A stretch of 64,000 bases of DNA from Tenrec ecaudatus (taxonomy: Eukaryota > Chordata > Mammalia > Afrosoricida > Tenrecidae). The stretch lies in contig NC_134540.1 in NCBI RefSeq assembly GCF_050624435.1, forward strand, positions 106,235,739 to 106,299,738, given 5' to 3'. Position numbers and translations under genes: made by a program. This document shows positions 63,549 through 64,000 of this stretch, piece after piece. The notes below the pieces were generated by a model that ran no database searches, was not told where the DNA came from, and was given only the letters and a program-made list of their open reading frames with translations. Each line of letters begins with the position of its first letter. Position 1 is the first letter of the stretch.

Positions 63549-63847
63549 CGTAGCTGAATCAGTAACAAATGTCTGCGCTGATTCCTGTCCTCTTTTTTAA
63601 GAAGACACTTCATCGAGCACCAAGTTGACAAAGGCGCCCCATCTAACAACAGTTCGATGGAAGGCCGGGGCTCACGTTAGTGGGGACAACCCACACAAGG
63701 AGGGCGCGAAGGGTCGCAGAGCTGACGGGTGTCAGCAGTGGCACCGACTTGTACACGAAGACATTGCTGAATTGGTGTATGTTCTGTTGTATGTGTTCCA
63801 GAGCATAGGAAAAAAGAAGGAAACATTCCAAATCTGTTTTATAAAAA
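63549..63847. other. Unrecognised stretch
   Basis: An 80-codon plus frame (63625-63867) runs into the next SINE; no domain seen. Confidence 0.35.
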
Positions 63848-64000
63848 CAGGAATCCTGGTGGCATAGTTCTTAAGCGGTGGACTGCTAACCACAAGGTCC
63901 ACAGTTAGAAACCACTAGCCACTCCGTGGGAAAAAAAGACGAGGCTTTCTACTCCCACAAAGAGTGACAGGCTCAGAAACCTACAGAGGCAGTTCTACCC
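63848..64000 (+). mobile_element. AfroSINE, cut by the window end
   Basis: 'gaatcctggtggcatagttc', 'aaggtccacagttagaaacc' and 'gaggctttctactcccacaa'; the 3' third lies beyond the window. Confidence 0.9.

Overview
The window looks like a gene-poor stretch of an afrotherian mammal genome, most likely a tenrec (Echinops telfairi or a close relative). Three repeat families point there. First, at least 40 tRNA-derived SINEs of the AfroSINE type (head 'gagccctggtggcatagtgg', tail 'gagtcgga.tcgactcgatggca') lie beside an RTE/BovB-like LINE that shares the same 3' tail. Second, there is an L1 lineage with an unusually long, G-rich 3' UTR. Third, there are five copies of a SPIN-type hAT element; among afrotherians I know of SPIN only from tenrec. 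The species call is an inference from repeat content.

I found no intact protein-coding gene, exon chain, or functional tRNA/rRNA. The gene-like sequences are a 5'-truncated FAM168A retropseudogene (26848-27282, minus), a 5S rRNA retropseudogene (55422-55542, plus) and an unidentified degraded coding segment (16862-17297, minus). Most long open frames are antisense readings of polypurine or L1 3'-UTR sequence, or fragments of LINE and transposase reading frames.

Layout. 0-8 kb: an ERVL/MLT2-like LTR split by a class-II-like LTR (564-1285), a SINE cluster (3.6-5.9 kb), SPIN 1, and a MER5-like fossil split by a SINE and an LTR. 9-14.2 kb: a deep nest, with a minus RTE holding SPIN 2 and a mariner that itself holds an MLT2-like LTR; a second, plus-strand RTE 5' region follows, split by another class-II-like LTR. 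14-18.5 kb: mostly low-repeat sequence. 18.6-25.2 kb: L1 insertions, including a 3,958-bp noncoding L1 inserted in a SINE, then an RTE. 26-31 kb: the FAM168A retropseudogene and SINEs. 31-36 kb: old L1, RTE and LTRs. 37-46 kb: SPINs and two SINEs stacked at one target site. 49-50 kb: a class-I-like LTR with a perfect 4-bp duplication inside an RTE. 52.6-57.8 kb: an old minus-strand L1 broken up by an intact-length mariner, a SINE holding the 5S copy, two short young L1s and a local inversion. 58-64 kb: L1, SINEs, SPIN 5 and a truncated class-II-like LTR.

The elements are linked by enzymes rather than operons. The RTE is the likely mobiliser of the AfroSINEs because they share a tail. L1 is the likely mobiliser of the FAM168A and 5S copies, since its own insertions here carry A-tails and 10-18-bp target duplications. 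SPIN and mariner are DNA transposons known for horizontal transfer. The nesting gives a local relative chronology.
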